64,000 nucleotides of DNA from Micromonospora sp. HK10 (lineage in GTDB: Bacteria; Actinomycetota; Actinomycetes; Mycobacteriales; Micromonosporaceae). The position numbers and the translations under genes are program-made. The DNA lies in NCBI RefSeq assembly GCF_000982955.1, contig NZ_KQ058794.1, positions 1 to 64,000 of the forward strand, read 5' to 3'. How positions within the stretch are numbered: the first letter of the stretch is position 1; the number at the start of each line of letters is the position of its first letter. Below, piece after piece: positions 52,307 to 62,840 of the stretch. Below the pieces are notes generated by a model. The model saw only the letters and a program-made list of their open reading frames with translations, did not search any database and had not been told where the DNA came from.

Positions 52307-52341
52307 CGTCGGCCAGCGGCCGGCCAGGGGCGGCCGCGCGG

Positions 52342-52764
52342 TCAGCCGGCCGGCCGGGCCTGGTCGGGTTCGTCGGTGGCGGCCGTCCGATGGGCGGCGG
52401 CGAGGCGCTTCGGGGCGCGGGCGTACCACGCCTCGGTGATCAGCTCGGCCAGCTCCGCGATCTCGATCCGGTCGAGGCGGACCAGCACCGCCGGGTAGCC
52501 GTCGAAGTGCGGGGTGGTGAAGTAGACCGCCGGGTCGTCGGCCAGCAACGCCTCCTTCGCGCCCAGGTCGGGCACCCGGGCGCCGAGGACCGGACCGTCC
52601 GGTGCGGCGTCGCCGAGAGCCGCCCGGTCGCCCGCACGCAGCGGCCGGTCCCAGACGAAGATCTTGTCGCGTACCCGCCAGGCCGGCAGGTCGTCGTGGC
52701 TGCCCCGCTCGCTGGTCTCGGGCAGGGCCAGCGCGATCCGGCGTACGTCGTCCCAGGTCGCCAT
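52342..52764 (-). CDS. MmcQ/YjbR family protein
   Basis: A 140-residue YjbR-type protein with a double-wing-like fold: TWDDVRRIALALPETSERGS at the start, AWRVRDKIFVWDRPL and the FTTPHFDGYPAVLVRLDRIE core, which is typical. It is thought to bind DNA or another anion; function unsettled. The ATG at 52764 is preceded six bases upstream by TATGGT, suggesting a leaderless message. It is divergent from the DHFR-like gene. Confidence 0.8.
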   Translation of the reverse strand: MATWDDVRRIALALPETSERGSHDDLPAWRVRDKIFVWDRPLRAGDRAALGDAAPDGPVLGARVPDLGAKEALLADDPAVYFTTPHFDGYPAVLVRLDRIEIAELAELITEAWYARAPKRLAAAHRTAATDEPDQARPAG

Positions 52765-52770
52765 CGCCCG

Positions 52771-52776
52771 ACCATA
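52771..52776 (-). promoter_or_regulatory. -10 box, leaderless start of YjbR-like gene
   Basis: Minus-strand TATGGT, six bases before the ATG at 52764. Confidence 0.45.
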
Positions 52777-52844
52777 CGCGGCCTGCGGCTGCGGGGTGCG
52801 GCTGGCAGACTGGCCGGACGGCCCGGCAACCGGACGGAGTAGAG

Positions 52845-53396
52845 ATGCGCAGGATCATCGTGGCCATGTCGGTGTCTCTCGACGGGTTCTTCGAGGGGCC
52901 CGACGGCGACCTGAGCTGGCACCGGGTCGACGAGGAGCTGCACCAGCACTTCAACGACGAGCTGCGCGGGATGGGCGCCTTCCTCGACGGCCGGCGCACC
53001 TACGAGCTGATGGCCGGCTACTGGCCCACGGCCGACCGCGACCCGGCCAGCAGCGGACCGGAGCGGGAGTTCGCCGCCATCTGGCGGGACATGCCGAAGA
53101 TCGTCTACTCGCGCACGCTGGACCGCGCCGACTGGAACACCACAGTGCTACGCGAGGTGGTGCCGGAGCAGGTGCGGGCGCTCCAGGAGCAGCCCGGCGG
53201 TGACCTGGCCCTCGGCGGCGCCGAGCTGGCCGCCACGTTCGCCCGGCACGGCCTGGTCGACGAGTGGCGGCTCTACGTCAACCCGGTCGTGCTCGGCGCC
53301 GGCCGGCCGCTCTTCCCACCCGGGCTGCGCCTCGACCTGGAGCTGGTGGCCGAACGGCGGTTCGGCAACGGCGTCGTGCTGCTCACCTACCGCTGA
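52845..53396 (+). CDS. Dihydrofolate reductase family protein (RibD C-terminal-like)
   Basis: A 183-residue protein of the DHFR/RibD reductase fold: RRIIVAMSVSLDGFFEGPDG at the start, GRRTYELMAGYWP, KIVYSRTLDR and GGAELAATFARHGLVDEWRL. It probably reduces a pteridine- or flavin-type substrate with NADPH, but many family members have no known role. GGAG precedes the ATG. It converges with the MFS gene. Confidence 0.85.
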   Translation: MRRIIVAMSVSLDGFFEGPDGDLSWHRVDEELHQHFNDELRGMGAFLDGRRTYELMAGYWPTADRDPASSGPEREFAAIWRDMPKIVYSRTLDRADWNTTVLREVVPEQVRALQEQPGGDLALGGAELAATFARHGLVDEWRLYVNPVVLGAGRPLFPPGLRLDLELVAERRFGNGVVLLTYR

Positions 53397-53403
53397 CGCC
53401 GGG

Positions 53404-53430
53404 CCGGTCGCCCGGAGCGGCGCCGACCGG
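53404..53430. terminator. Bidirectional terminator between convergent genes
   Basis: CCGGTCG (53404-53410) pairs with CGACCGG (53424-53430) over a 13-base loop, next to the MFS stop at 53431. Confidence 0.5.
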
Positions 53431-54654
53431 TCAGGCCGGGGTGGAGGCCACCGGTTCCGCCGCCGGCCGGTCGGCGGTCGGCCGGCGCAGCAGCAGCGGT
53501 CCCACGGTCAGCACCAGGCAGACCACGGTCATCACCAGCAGCGCCGGGCGCAGGTCGAGCACGGCCACCGACCAGCCGCCCAGCAGCGCACCCACCGGCA
53601 GGCCCAGGAAGGCCACCGAGCCGGAGATGCCCAGCACCCGGGTCTGCAACGCCGCCGGCACCCGCTCGTACAGGGCGGCGCCGAGCAGCGGGTTGACCGC
53701 CGCGATCGCGATGCCGGAGACGAACGTCACGGCGAGCACCACGACCAGGTCGTCGCTGAGCGCCAGCGCGAGCAGCCGGGGCGCGCCGCTGAGCGCCAGC
53801 CCCAGCGCGAAGGTGGCCTGGCGGGGCAGCCGGGTGCCGGCCACCGTGAACAGCAGGTTGCCCAGCAGCGCGCCGCCGGAGAAGACCCCGAGCACCAGGC
53901 CGAAGCCGGCCGGGTCGCCGAGCACCCGGTCCACCCAGAGCGGGATCCACACCGCCACGCTGGCGTTGGCGAACATGTTCGACACCGAGACCACGATCAG
54001 CATGGTCAGCAGCACTCGGTCGGTGCGCAGATAGCCGAAGCCGCCGCGCAGCGCGCGCAGGTAGCTCTCCCGGGGAGCCGGCTGCGCCGGCGCGGGCGGG
54101 CGGACCAGCACCCCGATCAGCAGCGCGCAGGCCGCGAAGGTGGCCGCGTCGATCCAGATCGCCCGGGTGATCCCCACCCAGTTGATGAGCAGCCCGCCCA
54201 GCACCGCCCCGAACAGCGTCATCCCCCGGGCCAGCCCGTCGTAGGCGGAGGTGAGCCGGAGCAACGGCACCCCGGCCCGCTCGGCGGCCGGCTTGAACAG
54301 CACGTGCTTGACCCGGTCGCCGATGCCGCGCAGCCCGCCGGCCACCGCGACCAGGGCCAGCAGCGCCCCGAACCCCAGCCAGGGCGCGAGCGCCACCACG
54401 GCCATCACCAGGGCGCTGGCCGCGTCGACCGTCACCGCGGTGCGGCGTACCCCGAACCGGTCCGCCCACGGGGTGGCGAGGGCGCTGGAGAGCATGTACG
54501 GCAGGGTCTCGGCGGCGGCGACCAGGCCCATCCGGGTCGGGCTTCCGGTGGTCTCCAGCACCAGCCAGGGGATGGCCACCACGGAGATCCGGGTGCCGAG
54601 GTTCGACAGCAGGTCGGCGCCGACCAGCGTGTACAGCTCCCGGCGCGGGTTCAC
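53431..54654 (-). CDS. MFS transporter, macrolide-efflux-like
   Basis: A 407-residue protein with about twelve membrane spans, of the MFS group with Enterobactin/macrolide exporter character: ISVVAIPWLVLETTGSPTRM, SALATPWADRFGVRRT, and GISGSVAFLGLPVGALLGGW. It is likely a drug/H+ antiporter. The GTG at 54654 overlaps the acyl-CoA ligase stop by four bases, so the two are one operon. Its place next to the metabolic cluster suggests export of the product, or self-resistance. Confidence 0.85.
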   Translation of the reverse strand: MNPRRELYTLVGADLLSNLGTRISVVAIPWLVLETTGSPTRMGLVAAAETLPYMLSSALATPWADRFGVRRTAVTVDAASALVMAVVALAPWLGFGALLALVAVAGGLRGIGDRVKHVLFKPAAERAGVPLLRLTSAYDGLARGMTLFGAVLGGLLINWVGITRAIWIDAATFAACALLIGVLVRPPAPAQPAPRESYLRALRGGFGYLRTDRVLLTMLIVVSVSNMFANASVAVWIPLWVDRVLGDPAGFGLVLGVFSGGALLGNLLFTVAGTRLPRQATFALGLALSGAPRLLALALSDDLVVVLAVTFVSGIAIAAVNPLLGAALYERVPAALQTRVLGISGSVAFLGLPVGALLGGWSVAVLDLRPALLVMTVVCLVLTVGPLLLRRPTADRPAAEPVASTPA

Positions 54655-56264
54655 GCCGGGCTGCCGATCACCGTGCCCACCGCGTCCGCGTCGGTCGGAT
54701 GGTCCGCCGCGTACCGGGCGCGCAGGGCACGCTTGTCCACCTTGGCCGACCGGTTCAGCGGCAAGGCCTCGATGAACTCCACCGCGCCCGGGGCCCAGGT
54801 CTCGCTCAGCTCCCGGGTGACCAGCGCGATCAGCTCGTCCCCGGTCACCGTGGCCCCGGGCGCCGGCACCACGTACGCGTGCGGCAGCTCGCCGGCCACC
54901 TCGTCGGGCACCCCGATCACGGCGGCGGCGCGTACCTGCGGGTGGGCGGCGAGCACGTCCTCGATCGGGCGGGAGTAAATCGGCCAGCTGCGCTGCCGGG
55001 TGAGGATCCGGTCGGCGAACCGGTCGACCAGATACAGGTAGCCGTCGTCGTCCAGGTGGCCGACGTCGCGGGTGCGTACCCAGCCGTCCACCAGCGTCTC
55101 GGCGGTCAGCTCCGGCTGGCCGTGGTAGCCGGCGAAGCTCAGCTTCGTGCGGACCCACACCTCGCCGTCGGCTCCGGCCGGCAGCACCCGTCCGTCCGCG
55201 TCGCGGATCTCCACCGCCACGTCCCCGTAGGGACGGCCGCAGGAACGCAACCGCTCCGGATGCTCCGGGTCGTCGGTCAGCCCCGGCAGCGCGCAGATCA
55301 CCACGGCCTCGCTGAGCCCGTACACGATGCGCAGGCACGGGCCGAAGCGGGCGATCGCCTGGCGTAGCCGGGCCGGGGCGGCGGGCCCGGCGCCCACGTT
55401 GAACATGAACATGTGCGAGAAGTCGGCGCCGTCGAGGGCCGGGTGGTCGAGCACCTCGTAGAGCATCGGCGGCGTGACGAAGGTGGAGGTCAGTCGCTCG
55501 GCGTGCACGGTGCGGATGAACGCCTCCGGGTCCCAGCGCTCGCGGAGGAAGAGCACCCCGCCGGTGAACAGGTTCATCAGCGTGGTGATCTGGCCGCTGG
55601 CCAGCCACATCGGCGAGTGCGACAGGTGCCGCAGCAGCGGGAAGCCGGCCGCCCGGAAGTCGGCGGCCAGGGCGAGGATCTGCCGATAGAAGCTCTCCCG
55701 GTGGTGCACCAGCTTCGGGGTGCCGGTGGTCCCGCTGGTCTGCAGGAACGACTCCGGCGCGGGCGGCCGGGCGGGCAGCGCCGCCGGGGAGCCGTCAGCG
55801 CCGGCGGTGAGGTCGGGAACCGCGTCGCCGGGGCCGGCGGTGAGGTCGGGTCCCGCGCCGCCGGGGCCGAGGCAGAGCACCGGTACGCCGGAGAGCCCGG
55901 CGGCGATCTGCGCGCCGAGCGAGTCGGGCTCGCGCGGGTCGAACACGAAGGCGTCCGGGCGGGCCAGGGCGACGAACTCGTCGACCTCGCGGCGGGAGGT
56001 CACCGGGGCGACCCACATGCTCCGGCAGCCCAGCAGGTGCAGGGCGAGCTGGAGCAGCGGCCCCTCGACGGTGTTACCGAGCATCACCAGCACCGCGTCG
56101 CCGGGACGTACCCCGTGCCGCCGCAGCGCGCCGGCCAGGCCGCGCACCTCGGCGGCGACCTGGTGGTAGGTCAGCCGCCGGCCCCCGCCGACGAGGGCCT
56201 CCCGGTCGCCGAACCCGGCGAACAGGTCCAGCGCCTCGTGCACGTAGTTCGGCCGGTCGGTCAT
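54651..56264 (-). CDS. Acyl-CoA ligase/AMP-binding protein
   Basis: A 537-residue adenylate-forming enzyme. The P-loop is LQTSGTTGTPKLVHH, the A5 region RIVYGLSEAVVICALPG, the hinge DGYLYLVDRFADRILTRQRS, and the catalytic C-terminal Lys is in PLNRSAKVDKRALR. The hinge and RQRSWPIYSR region depart from the usual GxxxxP motif. It should activate a carboxylic acid as AMP ester, then CoA thioester; an aryl or acyl acid is likely. The ATG at 56264 follows GGGGG. It is divergent from the GDSL-P450 operon. Confidence 0.85.
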   Translation of the reverse strand: MTDRPNYVHEALDLFAGFGDREALVGGGRRLTYHQVAAEVRGLAGALRRHGVRPGDAVLVMLGNTVEGPLLQLALHLLGCRSMWVAPVTSRREVDEFVALARPDAFVFDPREPDSLGAQIAAGLSGVPVLCLGPGGAGPDLTAGPGDAVPDLTAGADGSPAALPARPPAPESFLQTSGTTGTPKLVHHRESFYRQILALAADFRAAGFPLLRHLSHSPMWLASGQITTLMNLFTGGVLFLRERWDPEAFIRTVHAERLTSTFVTPPMLYEVLDHPALDGADFSHMFMFNVGAGPAAPARLRQAIARFGPCLRIVYGLSEAVVICALPGLTDDPEHPERLRSCGRPYGDVAVEIRDADGRVLPAGADGEVWVRTKLSFAGYHGQPELTAETLVDGWVRTRDVGHLDDDGYLYLVDRFADRILTRQRSWPIYSRPIEDVLAAHPQVRAAAVIGVPDEVAGELPHAYVVPAPGATVTGDELIALVTRELSETWAPGAVEFIEALPLNRSAKVDKRALRARYAADHPTDADAVGTVIGSPA

Positions 56265-56466
56265 CGGGCAGCCCCCATCGTGATCCGTGGACGGCCACCC
56301 ACCCGGTCGGGCGTGGCCGTCGACGCCGGCGTCCGGGCCGGTCGGCACCGGGACGCGGCGACAGGTGCCAGGGTCGGCGACCGCACCGCCGCCAGCACCG
56401 AGCCTAGGCAGCCCGGGTCCACGGCGGACAGAGCCGAACGGCGTCCGGCGGCACCCCCCGGACATT

Positions 56467-56481
56467 TGATCATGTCGATCA
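56467..56481. promoter_or_regulatory. Inverted repeat near the GDSL-gene promoter
   Basis: TGATC (56467-56471) and GATCA (56477-56481) are inverted around ATGTC, just upstream of the -35 box. This is a plausible operator for a regulator of the divergent cluster; none is encoded next to it. Confidence 0.35.
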
Positions 56482-56487
56482 GGTCGA

Positions 56488-56517
56488 TTGACGCTCATCA
56501 CCGCCGACGGCTAGTTT
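56488..56517 (+). promoter_or_regulatory. Housekeeping promoter of GDSL-P450 operon
   Basis: TTGACG (56488-56493), 18 bases, TAGTTT (56512-56517), with the ATG at 56584. The remainder of the divergent gap (56265-56583) shows no other clear gene. Confidence 0.45.
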
Positions 56518-56583
56518 CCGGTCCATCGCCCGGCCGGCGGCGCCGATCGTGCCGCGTCCGGGGCTGCCGACGATGGAGGATCA

Positions 56584-57894
56584 ATGTCGACCCCGAAGAG
56601 ATGGCACGTCATAGCGTCCGCCGTAACGCTGCTGATCGCCGGCACCCCCGCGGTGACCGCGAGCGCCGGCCCCGCCGACACCGACCGCGCCGCGCCCGGG
56701 CGCACCGTGTGGGCCGGGAGCTGGGCCGCCGCGGTGACCCGCGGCAACACCGTCGGGCTGACCAACACCGGCCTGAACGACCAGAGCATCCGGATGACCG
56801 TGCAGACCACCGTGGGCGGCGACCGGCTCCGGGTCCGGCTCACCAACCTCTACGGCGAGCAGGCCGTCAAGGTGGGGCACGCCACCGTGGCCCGGCCGGA
56901 CACCGCCACCGCGGACGACCGGTCCGACGTCGTCCCGGGCAGCGTGCGTGAGCTGACCTTCCAGGGCGCCACCTCGGCCACCATCAACAAGGGCGCCGAG
57001 CTGCTCAGCGACCCGCTCACCTTCCCGGTCCGCGAGCAGGAGGACCTGGTGGTGACCTTGTACTTCCCGGTGCTCACCGGCCCGGTCACCTTCCACGGCC
57101 AGTCCCGGACCACCAACTTCATCGGCGCCACCGACCTGACCACCGCGACCGGCGGCACCGGCTTCACCATCAAGCCGGACTGCTGCTGGATGTTCCTCTC
57201 CGGCGTCGACGTGGAACGCCGGCTCAGCCCCGGCTCGGTGGTCGTCCTCGGTGACTCCATCGGCGACGGCAACGGCAGCACCGTCAACGCCGACCGGCGC
57301 TGGCCGGACCTGCTGGCCGCCCGGCTCATCGCCGCGCGCCCCGAGGTGCGTACCCCGGGCGTGCTCAACCTGAGCCTGTCCGGCAACCGGCTCAACCACG
57401 AGGGCACCGAGCCGGGCGCGGGCGGCTTCCCCGGCTACTACGAGTTGGGTCCGAACGCCCTCGCCCGGCTCAACGAGGACGTCTTCCCGCAGACCGGGGT
57501 GCGGACCCTCATCACCCACCTGGGCATCAACGACATCTGGATGAACGGCGACAGCGCCGAGGCGATCATCGCGTCGCTGCGCCAGGTCAACCGGCAGGCC
57601 CAGGAGCGCGGCCTGACCAGCCTGGTGGGCACCATCACCCCGTACGAGGGCAACGGTGGTCCCGGGGTGTGGACCGAGGAGAAGGAGGCCACCCGGCAGG
57701 CGGTGAACAGCTGGCTGCGGGGCGTCGGCCGGGCCGAGTTCGACGGCGTGCTCGACTTCGACGCGGTGCTGCGCGACCCGGCGCGGCCGAGCCGGCTGCT
57801 GCCGGCGTACGACGCCGGGGACCACATCCACCCGAACGACGCCGGGGCGCAGGCGATGGCGAACGCCGTCCCGTTGCGACTGCTCGGTCTGTGA
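56584..57894 (+). CDS. Secreted GDSL/SGNH hydrolase
   Basis: A 436-residue exported hydrolase. Residues 1-28 look like a signal peptide (KRW, then a hydrophobic stretch ending TASAGPA). The catalytic Ser225 is in VVVLGDSIGDGN, the Gly and Asn blocks are SLSGNRLN and HLGINDIWM, and the catalytic Asp-x-x-His is DHIHPND (His416). The family cleaves esters of lipids, glycans or polyketides. It begins the forward operon of the metabolic cluster, where it may act on an extracellular product. Confidence 0.85.
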   Translation: MSTPKRWHVIASAVTLLIAGTPAVTASAGPADTDRAAPGRTVWAGSWAAAVTRGNTVGLTNTGLNDQSIRMTVQTTVGGDRLRVRLTNLYGEQAVKVGHATVARPDTATADDRSDVVPGSVRELTFQGATSATINKGAELLSDPLTFPVREQEDLVVTLYFPVLTGPVTFHGQSRTTNFIGATDLTTATGGTGFTIKPDCCWMFLSGVDVERRLSPGSVVVLGDSIGDGNGSTVNADRRWPDLLAARLIAARPEVRTPGVLNLSLSGNRLNHEGTEPGAGGFPGYYELGPNALARLNEDVFPQTGVRTLITHLGINDIWMNGDSAEAIIASLRQVNRQAQERGLTSLVGTITPYEGNGGPGVWTEEKEATRQAVNSWLRGVGRAEFDGVLDFDAVLRDPARPSRLLPAYDAGDHIHPNDAGAQAMANAVPLRLLGL

Positions 57895-57901
57895 GACCGG
57901 C

Positions 57902-57930
57902 GGGGGCGGCGCCGGCACCGCGCCGCCCCC
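57902..57930 (+). terminator. Hairpin between GDSL and P450 genes
   Basis: GGGGGCGGCG (57902-57911) pairs with CGCCGCCCCC (57921-57930), nine-base loop, followed by a pyrimidine-rich tract. It may reduce read-through into the P450 gene, or be an attenuator. Confidence 0.55.
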
Positions 57931-57960
57931 GTCGTCCTTTCCTGGGGAGGAAGAATCCGC

Positions 57961-59178
57961 GTGGACGTCGACGAGATCCTCACCGGCCTGTACAGCGAGC
58001 AGGGCCGGCAGAACCCCTATCCGTGGTACGCGGCCCTGCACCGGCACGGGCCGGTCAGCGCCGTCCCGACCCGCGCCGAGCACAGCACCATCACCGCCGT
58101 GGCCGGCGGTTACGACCTGGTCGACCAGGTGCTGCGCGACCCGGGGTGGTACAAGGGCGCCCCGCCGAACTGGCAGGACCAGGAGATCCTGCGCACCTTC
58201 CTGACCTCGATGATGTTCATCAACCCGCCGGACCACACCCGGATGCGCGGGGTCTTCGCCAAGACGTTCACCCCGCGCCGGCTCGGCGCGCTGGAGCCGG
58301 TGATCGAACGGGTCGTCGCGGAGCACCTGGACCGGATGGCCGAGGCCGGCGCCGGCGGGACCGAGGTGGACTTCGTCGCCGACTTCGCGTACCCGGTGCC
58401 GGCCCGGGTGATGGCCGAGTTCATCGGGCTGCCCGAGGCGGACCTCGCCTGGTACCGGCAGCGGGTCGACTGGATCGACGAGTACATGGACGTGGCCGGC
58501 AAGACACCGGAGCGGCTGGCCCGGGCCAACCAGGCCGCCGACGAGCTGCGCGACTACTACCGTGAGCTGATCGCGCACCGCCGGCGCGCCCCGGGCGAGG
58601 ACCTGATCAGCGGGCTGGTCGAGGTGCGCGACGCCGGCGGGGTGGAGCTGACCGAGGAGGAGCTGATCAGCAACCTGATCGTGCTCTTCAACGCCAGCTT
58701 CGTGACCACCGTCTACATGTTCAGCAACGGGCTGCCGCTGCTGCTGGGCCACCCGGACGTGACCGCCGCGCTGCCCGGCGACGACGCCCTCGCGCGCGGC
58801 TGCGTGGACGAGATCCTCCGGATGGAGAGCCCGGTGCACTTCCTGGCCCGGGCCGCGCCCGAGGACACCGAGCTGGCCGGGGTGCCGGTCAAGCGGGACG
58901 AGAACGTGCTGCTACTGATCGCCGCCGCCAACCGGGACCCGGCCCGGTTCCCCGACCCGGACCGGTTCGACCCGTACCGGACCGGCCCGCCCTCGCTCGC
59001 CTTCGGCGTGGGGCTGCACTTCTGTCTCGGCTCGGCGGTGTCGAAGCTGGAGGGCCGGCTCGCGTTGCCCCGGCTCTTCGCCCGCTTCCCGCGGCTGGCG
59101 GTCACCCGCGAGTTCAGCTACAGCGGCAGCCTCTTCCTGCGCGGCATCGACAAGCTCTTCGTCACCACCGGCAGCTAG
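57961..59178 (+). CDS. Cytochrome P450 with atypical I helix
   Basis: A 405-residue bacterial P450. The haem loop is FGVGLHFCLG with Cys355, and the ExxR motif is in DEILRMES. In the I helix, where most P450s have AGxE/DT, it reads Ala245-Ser-Phe-Val248-Thr249, so the acidic residue used in O2 activation is Val. It may use another proton path, a peroxide shunt, or perform unusual oxidation. The GTG at 57961 follows GGGGAGG. It is cotranscribed with the esterase and 2-hydroxyacid oxidase genes. Confidence 0.9.
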   Translation: MDVDEILTGLYSEQGRQNPYPWYAALHRHGPVSAVPTRAEHSTITAVAGGYDLVDQVLRDPGWYKGAPPNWQDQEILRTFLTSMMFINPPDHTRMRGVFAKTFTPRRLGALEPVIERVVAEHLDRMAEAGAGGTEVDFVADFAYPVPARVMAEFIGLPEADLAWYRQRVDWIDEYMDVAGKTPERLARANQAADELRDYYRELIAHRRRAPGEDLISGLVEVRDAGGVELTEEELISNLIVLFNASFVTTVYMFSNGLPLLLGHPDVTAALPGDDALARGCVDEILRMESPVHFLARAAPEDTELAGVPVKRDENVLLLIAAANRDPARFPDPDRFDPYRTGPPSLAFGVGLHFCLGSAVSKLEGRLALPRLFARFPRLAVTREFSYSGSLFLRGIDKLFVTTGS

Positions 59179-59187
59179 GAGACCACC

Positions 59188-60271
<1,084 letters not shown>

Positions 60272-60279
<8 letters not shown>

Positions 60280-61456
60280 ACCGGTGACCACCGACCGGGG
60301 AGCCGCCCCGGACCCGGCGGGCCCCGACGGCTGGGCGGTGCCGGGACGGCGGGACGTCGCCGTCGGGGCCGCGTTCGTGCCGCCGGCCAGCCTCCCGGAC
60401 TTCGCCGAGCTGGCCCGGGCGGTGCTGCCGCCGGCCGTCTGGGACTTCGTCGACGGGGGCAGCGGCAGCGAGACCACGCTGGCCGCCAACCGGGCCGCGC
60501 TGGACCGGGTGGCGGTGCTGCCCCGGGTGCTGACCGGGGTGGACCGGCCGCACACCGAGGCCGCCCTGCCCGGCGGCCGGTACGCCATGCCGGTGGCGGT
60601 CGCGCCGATGGCGTACCAGAAGCTGCTGCACCCCGACGGCGAGCTGGCCCTCGCCGCCGCCGCCCGCGCGGCGGACGTCCCCTACGTGGCGAGCACCCTG
60701 GGCAGCACGCCGATCGAGGAGGTCACCGCGGTCGGCGGCGCGGTCTGGTTCCAGCTCTACTGGCTGCGTGACCGGGGCATGGTCGCCGACCTGCTGGACC
60801 GGGCGCACGACGCCGGCTGTTCCGCCCTGATGGTCACCGTCGACGTGCCGGTGCTCGGCCGGCGGTTGCGCGACGTGCGCAACGGATTCGCCCTGCCGCC
60901 GCACGTCACGGCCGCGAACCTGCCCGGCGGCCGGGACGACCTGGCACACCAGGGCACCCCGGGTGTCTCGGCGGTGGCGGTGCACACCGGCGCGGTCTTC
61001 GCCCCCGCGCTGAGCTGGGCGGACCTGGCCTGGCTGCGGGAGCGTACCCGGCTGCCGCTGCTGGTCAAGGGCATCCTCGACCCGCGTGACGCGGTGCGCG
61101 CGGCGGAGACCGGGGTGGACGCCGTGGTGGTCTCCAACCACGGCGGCCGGCAGCTCGACGGCGCGCCGGCCAGCGCCGCCGTGCTGCCCGAGGTGGTCGC
61201 GGAGGTGGGGGAGCGCTGCGCGGTGCTGCTCGACAGCGGCGTGCGCAGCGGCGCGGACGTGCTGCGCGCGCTCGCCCTCGGCGCGAGCGGCGTGCTGGTC
61301 GGGCGGCCTCTGCTCTGGGCCCTCGCGGCCGGCGGGCGGGCCGGCGCGGAGGCCGCGCTGGCCCTGCTCGGCGCCGAGCTGCGGGACGCGCTCACCCTCG
61401 CCGGCTGCGCCGACCCGGCCGCGGCCCGGCGGCTGCGCACCCTGATCGGAGGTTGA
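60272..61456 (+). CDS. FMN-dependent 2-hydroxyacid oxidase, Hmo-like
   Basis: A 394-residue flavoenzyme of the glycolate oxidase/lactate oxidase/mandelate oxidase family, oxidising a 2-hydroxyacid to the 2-oxoacid. FMN and substrate segments are WDFVDGGSGSETTL, VAVAPMAYQKLLHPDGE, FQLYWLRDRGM, LLVKGILDPRDA and the catalytic His290 in VSNHGGRQLDG. The best functional guess, from its aminotransferase neighbour, is 4-hydroxymandelate oxidase (Hmo) type. It overlaps the previous gene by eight bases. Confidence 0.85.
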
Positions 61457-61457
61457 C

Positions 61458-62771
61458 ATGGAGCCGGTGGAGCTGACCGTCGCCGACCTGCACCCGTCGG
61501 TCGACGACCCCGCGCTGAACTCGATGAACTTCCTCAACGAGGTGGCGCAGCACTACCCGGACGCGGTGTCCCTGGCGGCCGGCCGCCCGTACGAGGAGTT
61601 CTTCGACTCGGCGGCGCCGGCCCGGCACCTGGACACCTTCCGCCGGCACCTCGCCGATGACCTGGGGTTGAGCCCCACGCAGGTGGACCGGACCCTGCTC
61701 CAGTACGGCCGGACCAAGGGCATCGTGCATCACCTGATCGCCCGCAACCTGGCCGTGGACGAGCAGCTCACCGTCGACCCGGAGACGATCGTGGTGACCG
61801 TCGGCTGCCAGGAGGCGATGTTCCTGGTGCTGCGGGCGCTGCGCGCCGGCCCGGATGACGTGCTGCTGGCCGTCGCTCCCACCTACGTCGGGTTGACCGG
61901 CGCGGCCCGGCTGGTGGACCTGCCGGTGCGTCCGGTCGCCGGTGGCCCGGACGGCGTCGACCTGGCGGATCTGCGCGCCCAGGTGCGCCGGGCGCGCGCC
62001 GAGGGGCTGCGCCCGCGCGGCTGCTACGTGATGCCCGACTTCGCCAACCCGTCCGGGGTCAGCATGGGCCTGGCGCAGCGGCGCCGCCTGCTCGACCTGG
62101 CCGCCGAGGAGGAGCTGCTGCTGATCGAGGACAACCCGTACGGCCTCTTCCCGGCCGCGGGCACCGAGCGGGTGCCCACCCTCAAGGCGCTGGACACCCG
62201 GCGCCGGGTGGTCTATCTCGGCTCGTTCGCCAAGACCGTGCTTCCCGGCGCCCGGGTCGGTTACGTGGTGGCCGATCAGCGGGTGGCCGGCTCCGACGGG
62301 ACGATCGGGCCGCTCGCCGACCAGCTGGCCAAGATCAAGAGCATGGTCACCGTGAACACCTCGCCGATCGCCCAGGCGGTGATCGGCGGGGCGCTGCTGG
62401 CCCACGACTGCTCGCTGGTCGCGGCGACGGCCCGCGAGCGGGCCGCGTACGCGCGCAACCTGCGGCACATGGTGGACGGGCTGGCGGCCCGCTTCCCGGC
62501 CGGCGGGCCGGTGCGCTGGAACGTACCGGCCGGCGGCTTCTTCGTGGTGGTGACCGTCCCGTTCGCGGTGGACGACGCGCTGCTGCACCGCTCGGCCCGC
62601 AGTTACGGCGTGCTGTGGACCCCGATGGCGCACTTCTACGACGACGGGGCGCGGGTGAAGGCGCTGCGGTTGTCGGTCAGCGCGGTCACCCCGGCGCAGA
62701 TCGAGCTGGGCCTGGACCGGCTGGCCGCCCTGGTCAGTGACGAGTTGGCGGCCGTGGGCAGCCCGGCCTGA
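61458..62771 (+). CDS. PLP-dependent aminotransferase, HpgT-like
   Basis: A 437-residue fold type I aminotransferase. The start LHPSVDDPALNSMNFLNEVA is reminiscent of HpgT (hydroxyphenylglycine transaminase), and the PLP Lys259 lies in SFAKTVLPGARVGY. The Asp and Tyr cofactor residues appear in PDFANPSGVSM and ALRLSVSAV ends the fold. It could turn the aryl-glyoxylate made by the neighbouring oxidase into an arylglycine. GGAGG precedes the ATG. No hydroxymandelate synthase gene is present in the window. Confidence 0.8.
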   Translation: MEPVELTVADLHPSVDDPALNSMNFLNEVAQHYPDAVSLAAGRPYEEFFDSAAPARHLDTFRRHLADDLGLSPTQVDRTLLQYGRTKGIVHHLIARNLAVDEQLTVDPETIVVTVGCQEAMFLVLRALRAGPDDVLLAVAPTYVGLTGAARLVDLPVRPVAGGPDGVDLADLRAQVRRARAEGLRPRGCYVMPDFANPSGVSMGLAQRRRLLDLAAEEELLLIEDNPYGLFPAAGTERVPTLKALDTRRRVVYLGSFAKTVLPGARVGYVVADQRVAGSDGTIGPLADQLAKIKSMVTVNTSPIAQAVIGGALLAHDCSLVAATARERAAYARNLRHMVDGLAARFPAGGPVRWNVPAGGFFVVVTVPFAVDDALLHRSARSYGVLWTPMAHFYDDGARVKALRLSVSAVTPAQIELGLDRLAALVSDELAAVGSPA

Positions 62772-62828
62772 CGGCGCAGTGTCGCCGTTCCGCCACCACC
62801 CGTGTTCCCGGCCGCGCTGGCCACCGTT

Positions 62829-62834
62829 GATAAT
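62829..62834 (+). promoter_or_regulatory. -10 box, leaderless start of small protein gene
   Basis: GATAAT differs from TATAAT only in the first base, and ends six bases before the ATG at 62841. Confidence 0.5.
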
Positions 62835-62840
62835 GGACGG

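Larger units (their letters stand above)
51651..52341. other. Repeat-rich non-coding region
   Basis: About 690 bases between the JmjC gene stop and the YjbR-like gene stop with no convincing gene. It holds a 17-base tandem array, a 46-base palindrome and a 103-base tandem duplication, listed separately. Several ORFs cross it only because the 17-base unit is open in all frames. Confidence 0.7.
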
